NCBI RefSeq assembly: GCF_000826145.2
Contig: NZ_LN651337.1
Span: forward strand, 1,665,714-1,729,713
Source: Sporosarcina koreensis
GTDB taxonomy: Bacteria > Bacillota > Bacilli > Bacillales_A > Planococcaceae
Reading direction: 5' to 3'
DNA: 64,000 nt
A program made the position numbers and the translations under genes. Each line of letters starts with the position of its first letter. Position 1 is the first letter of the stretch. Below the pieces are notes generated by a model. The model was not told the origin of the DNA. It searched no databases and worked only from the letters and a program-made list of their open reading frames with translations. Below are positions 61,059 to 64,000 of the stretch, in pieces.

Positions 61059-61208
61059 TGTGGATAACTAAAGTTACACCCGATTTCGGTGGATATCTTT
61101 TCCTCATTCCGGTGATAACTTCTGCAAAACTTCTGAATAACTCGTATGCTATCCACAAAAATACCGGCAGACGCAATGTGCGCTGCCGGTATTTCATATT
61201 TATCCACA
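61059..61208. promoter_or_regulatory. DnaA-box cluster
   Basis: TGTGGATAA at 61059-61067 is a perfect DnaA box on the minus strand; TTATCCACA at 61200-61208 is perfect on the plus strand; CTATCCACA at 61149-61157 has one mismatch. All three lie within 150 bp in an AT-richer stretch at the 3' end of yhgE, so this may be a DnaA-binding locus. Confidence 0.6.
61158..61196 (-). terminator. yhgE terminator
   Basis: AAATACCGGCAG pairs with CTGCCGGTATTT across 11 bases, between two of the DnaA boxes. The A-rich side gives a T-run on the minus strand. Confidence 0.85.
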
Positions 61209-63413
61209 TCAGGCTTCCGCAATTTCCTGTTTCGAATACCGTTTGCTGAACAGCAGGGCGAAATAGCCGGCTGTCAGTGCGAGGCATACGGCCATGAAGC
61301 CGAGGAGCACGCCGTTCGAGGCCCACAGATGAGCCATATCCCCAGTTGAGATCGATGCTTTGAACGCCTGCACCGAATACGTCATCGGCAGGAATTTATT
61401 GAACACCTGCAACGGCTCCGGAATCAGCTCCAGCGGGAATGTCCCGGCACTTGTCACGAGCTGCATGATGAGCACGAGGATCGCGAGGAACCGTCCGGCA
61501 TCACTGAATACCGAAACGAACAGCTGCACCAGTGCGATGAACGTGTAGCTCGTAATGACTGCGGTCAGAACGAACATCGGCGTATCGACCGTTTCCATGC
61601 CGAGCCCGTATTTGATGATCCCTACGGCAATCAATGCCTGGATGAGACCGACCGTCGCGAGCACCGTCACTTTACTCGTGAACCAGCGGAACGGGCCGGT
61701 CGGCGGGATTGCCGGTTCGACGAGCGGGAAAACGATTGACAGCAGGAGGGCGCCGACGAACAGGCCGAGTGACAGGAAGTACGGCGCAAAGCCGGTTCCG
61801 TAGTTCGGCACTTCATTGACCGCATCTTTTTCGACATCAACCGGCGCGGCCGCCATTTCGTATGTCTTGTCTGTCGGCTTGACTTCAGAGGCCGTCTCGT
61901 TCGCTTCTGTAAGCTTTTCCTGCAGTGTGCCGGTTCCTTCGTTCAGTTCCTTGGCACCATCGGCAAGTGCTGCCGATCCATCCGCAAGATCACGTGATTT
62001 GGACGCAAGGGTTCCCGTGCCGTCCGTCAGTGTCTTCGTCCCTTCGGTCAGCGCCGTCAGACCGTTGACGAGCTGACCGGATCCTTCCTTGGCGGAAGCC
62101 GCGCCATCCGCAAGTCTGCCTGCCCCGGCGCTCAATGCATTGTTGCCGTCTGCAAGCGATGAAGCCCCCGCAAGAAGCTGGCCGGATTTACTGTTCAGTT
62201 CGTTCACACCTGCCAGTGCCTGCGCGTGCGCCCCTGCGAGCTGCCCGGCTGCTCCGTTCAGTTCCCTGGCGCCGGACCGCAGCGCGGCTGTCCCCGAAGA
62301 TAATTCCCCAAGTCCGCCTGCCACTTGCGCGCTGCCCGCCTGGAGCTGGCCGAGCGCACCGTTCAGCGCGGCCTGCTGCTCTTCAGGAAGCTGCGCGAGA
62401 ATCGGTGCGAGCTGATCGGACAGCTGGGAGATGCCGGCGTTCACCTGCTGGGCACCCCCTGTCAGCTGACCGGCTGCTGCGTTCAGCGACCCGGATTTCT
62501 CCGCAAGGTTCGCGACGCCTGCCCCGAACTCCTTCTCTTTTGCACCGATCTGCTGATAGCTGCCGGCAAGTTTTTCGACACCCTGCGTATACTGGGCGAT
62601 TCCGCTCTTCAGATCGTTCGCGCCTGCGGCTGCTTTCTGTGAACCGCTCTGCAGTTCACCGACACCAGAAACGAGGGTTCCGAGTCCGGCATTCAGTGAA
62701 GAAGCACCGTTTGCAGCTTCCGCGACGCCTTTCTTCAGCCGGTCGGAACCGTCCGCCAAGGTTACCGTGCTCGATGCGAGCTGTTCCAGGTACCCTTTCA
62801 GATCATCCGTCCCGGACACGAGCTTGCCGGACCCATCATGCAGTTTGCCGGCACCGTCCGCCGCTTCGCCGAATCCGTCGCCCATCTCCTTGATGGAGTC
62901 GAACAGCTGCTCCGCATACGTGGATGACACTTTCTCGTTCACTTCCGCTTTGATACGATCCATGGCGGTCTCACCGATCTGGGCGGATAAGAAGTTGAAC
63001 CCTTCGTTCGGTTTGTAGATGAGTGCCAATTTCTCCGGTGTGTCATCCAGGAGCGTTGTTGCGTGCTCCGAGAAGTTATCCGGGATTTCGATCGTCATAT
63101 AGTAGTCCTGGTCGTTCAATCCTTTACGGGCTTCCGCTTCCGAAATTCCTTTGAAATCGAACTGTTTGCTGTCCGTCAGCTTGTCGACGAGATCATCACC
63201 GAGTGCGAGATGCGTCCCCTCGAAGTCCGCGCCCTCATCCATGTTGACGACTGCAACCGGCAGTGCGTCCATATTCGCATAGGGGTCCCAGAACGCCCAT
63301 AAAAACATCCCTGCATAGAGCACCGGGATGAACAGGATTGCGATCATCGGGACGAGCATCTTGCGGGTGCGGAGAAGCTGTTTCCACTCGGCCCCTGTCA
63401 TTGTCTTTTTCAT
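61209..63413 (-). CDS. yhgE: YhgE/Pip family membrane protein
   Basis: A 734-residue protein. A first transmembrane helix is at about 20-40, and a large extracellular region (about 45-500) follows; its middle (about 170-480) is made of Gly-rich heptads, with LxxG steps of about seven residues (ADGSDRLKKGV, SSLNAGLGTLVSGVGELQSG), so an extended helical rod is likely. Six helices make up the C-terminal part (about 530-725), of ABC-2 type. Relatives include the phage receptor Pip of lactococci and proteins linked to type VII secretion. The function here is unknown. ATG 63413 follows AAGGAGG. Confidence 0.92.
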   Translation of the reverse strand: MKKTMTGAEWKQLLRTRKMLVPMIAILFIPVLYAGMFLWAFWDPYANMDALPVAVVNMDEGADFEGTHLALGDDLVDKLTDSKQFDFKGISEAEARKGLNDQDYYMTIEIPDNFSEHATTLLDDTPEKLALIYKPNEGFNFLSAQIGETAMDRIKAEVNEKVSSTYAEQLFDSIKEMGDGFGEAADGAGKLHDGSGKLVSGTDDLKGYLEQLASSTVTLADGSDRLKKGVAEAANGASSLNAGLGTLVSGVGELQSGSQKAAAGANDLKSGIAQYTQGVEKLAGSYQQIGAKEKEFGAGVANLAEKSGSLNAAAGQLTGGAQQVNAGISQLSDQLAPILAQLPEEQQAALNGALGQLQAGSAQVAGGLGELSSGTAALRSGARELNGAAGQLAGAHAQALAGVNELNSKSGQLLAGASSLADGNNALSAGAGRLADGAASAKEGSGQLVNGLTALTEGTKTLTDGTGTLASKSRDLADGSAALADGAKELNEGTGTLQEKLTEANETASEVKPTDKTYEMAAAPVDVEKDAVNEVPNYGTGFAPYFLSLGLFVGALLLSIVFPLVEPAIPPTGPFRWFTSKVTVLATVGLIQALIAVGIIKYGLGMETVDTPMFVLTAVITSYTFIALVQLFVSVFSDAGRFLAILVLIMQLVTSAGTFPLELIPEPLQVFNKFLPMTYSVQAFKASISTGDMAHLWASNGVLLGFMAVCLALTAGYFALLFSKRYSKQEIAEA

Positions 63414-63434
63414 AACCGTTTCCTCCTTGACTGT

Positions 63435-63459
63435 ATGACCATTTTAGGATTCCGGTCAT
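63435..63459. promoter_or_regulatory. TetR-type operator candidate upstream of yhgE
   Basis: ATGACC and GGTCAT form an inverted repeat with 13 bases between, in the 67-base gap between tetR and yhgE. Confidence 0.5.
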
Positions 63460-63480
63460 TCAATGATGAAAAAAGAAGTC

Positions 63481-64000
63481 TCAGCGTATGAGACTTTTAA
63501 AAATGGTGCTGCTCAGCAGATCGGTGATTTCCGACTCGGCCAATTCACGATCATGGGTCCTTTCCCAATCAACGACGAGCGTCATGTACGATTTGAACAG
63601 CAAATACGCAACCAGTTCCGTATTGCATGGCTTGACTTCGCCGCGTACAATGCCCTTCTCGATCTTTTCGGCAATGAACTGGATGATCTGTGTTTCGATA
63701 TCGGCGAGCACTTCCTGTACAGCAGGCGTCCGGATCTCTTTCCCTTCGTCGATCAGCTTGGCATACAGCCGGTGTGTCGTCCGGAATTTCAGGATGGACA
63801 TGAGACGGGCGTGCGCATTCTCTTCGAATGAAGCGTCCGGGACCGCTGCCGCTTCCGCTTCGCACCGCATTTCATCGATCATGCCGACAACAATGGCATT
63901 GAACAGTTCTTCCTTATTGGCGAAGAACGTATAGATCGTCCCTTTGCCGACATTTGCGATTTTCGCGACCTGATCCATCGTTGTCGCTTTGTAGCCGAAC
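63481..64000 (-). CDS. yhgD: TetR family regulator (5' end beyond window)
   Basis: About 173 codons are visible. The N-terminal helix-turn-helix (FGYKATTMDQVAKIANVGKGTIYTFFANKEEL) is at the window edge and the ligand-binding domain follows to the stop at 63481. The gene lies directly before yhgE, the same pair as yhgD-yhgE in B. subtilis, so it probably represses yhgE through the inverted repeat between them. The start codon lies outside the window. Confidence 0.9.
   Translation of the reverse strand, partial: FGYKATTMDQVAKIANVGKGTIYTFFANKEELFNAIVVGMIDEMRCEAEAAAVPDASFEENAHARLMSILKFRTTHRLYAKLIDEGKEIRTPAVQEVLADIETQIIQFIAEKIEKGIVRGEVKPCNTELVAYLLFKSYMTLVVDWERTHDRELAESEITDLLSSTIFKSLIR

Overview
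The window looks like chromosome from a GC-rich, endospore-forming member of the Bacillales, most likely Planococcaceae (Bhargavaea/Sporosarcina-like). The evidence is the spore genes (rsfA, cwlJ, gerQ), a bacillithiol gene (bshB2), Bacillus-type small families (YwiB, YwhD, YwgA, YwdI, YojF, SE1832) and long stretches in the same order as the ywd-ywf-ywh-ywi region of Bacillus subtilis. The genus is an inference. I saw no prophage, insertion sequence or CRISPR array.

Layout. 1-8272 (minus strand) is a cobalamin uptake and salvage operon behind an adenosylcobalamin riboswitch: btuF, btuC, a btuD-cbiZ fusion, cbiB, a cobD-cobU fusion, a cobQ without its glutaminase domain, cobS and a partial cobC. 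Genes overlap by a few bases, so translation is probably coupled. 8700-18982 holds argS-ywiB, a class A penicillin-binding protein, ywhD, ywhB, ywgA, ywfO, rsfA, lipL and hemQ. 19308-26435 holds a NERD protein, the germination pair cwlJ-gerQ, ywdK, ywdI, a 58-residue Cys protein, ung, a DUF4230 protein, pdxK, yojF and bshB2. 26606-38099 holds a YjiH-type permease, threonine catabolism (tdh and kbl), a P-loop ATPase, a YczE-like membrane protein, a YbaK deacylase, topB and an FMN reductase. 38168-50550 holds a cation/proton antiporter, an SpsG/PseG-like protein, a phospholipase D, an ECF sigma factor, a CNNM/CBS protein, an M20 peptidase, a nitroreductase, tRNA-Ala and a lipoprotein. 50883-64000 holds a heterodimeric ABC exporter, an EamA transporter, a c-di-GMP-linked glycosyltransferase locus, a short-chain dehydrogenase and yhgE with its TetR regulator.

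The most unusual feature is a set of intergenic tandem arrays. At least four families with unrelated sequence share a 20-21 bp pitch, which is about two DNA helical turns and also seven codons. Family 1 (core TATCGGACA) occurs six times with 5-6 units and every interval measured exactly 21 bp. Family 2 (TTTATGATCAC / TTTATGAGCGG) occurs six times with a fixed pattern of intervals and a conserved edge. Families 3 and 4 occur once each. All lie between genes, mostly between convergent genes, and some end in conserved boundary sequences. I know of no description of them; they are the best candidate here for an undescribed element.

Other points to follow up: the glutaminase-less CobQ, the CobD-CobU fusion, a DnaA-box cluster beside yhgE, an ARG-box-like operator on the yjiH promoter, and a stem-closed leader before the M20 peptidase.
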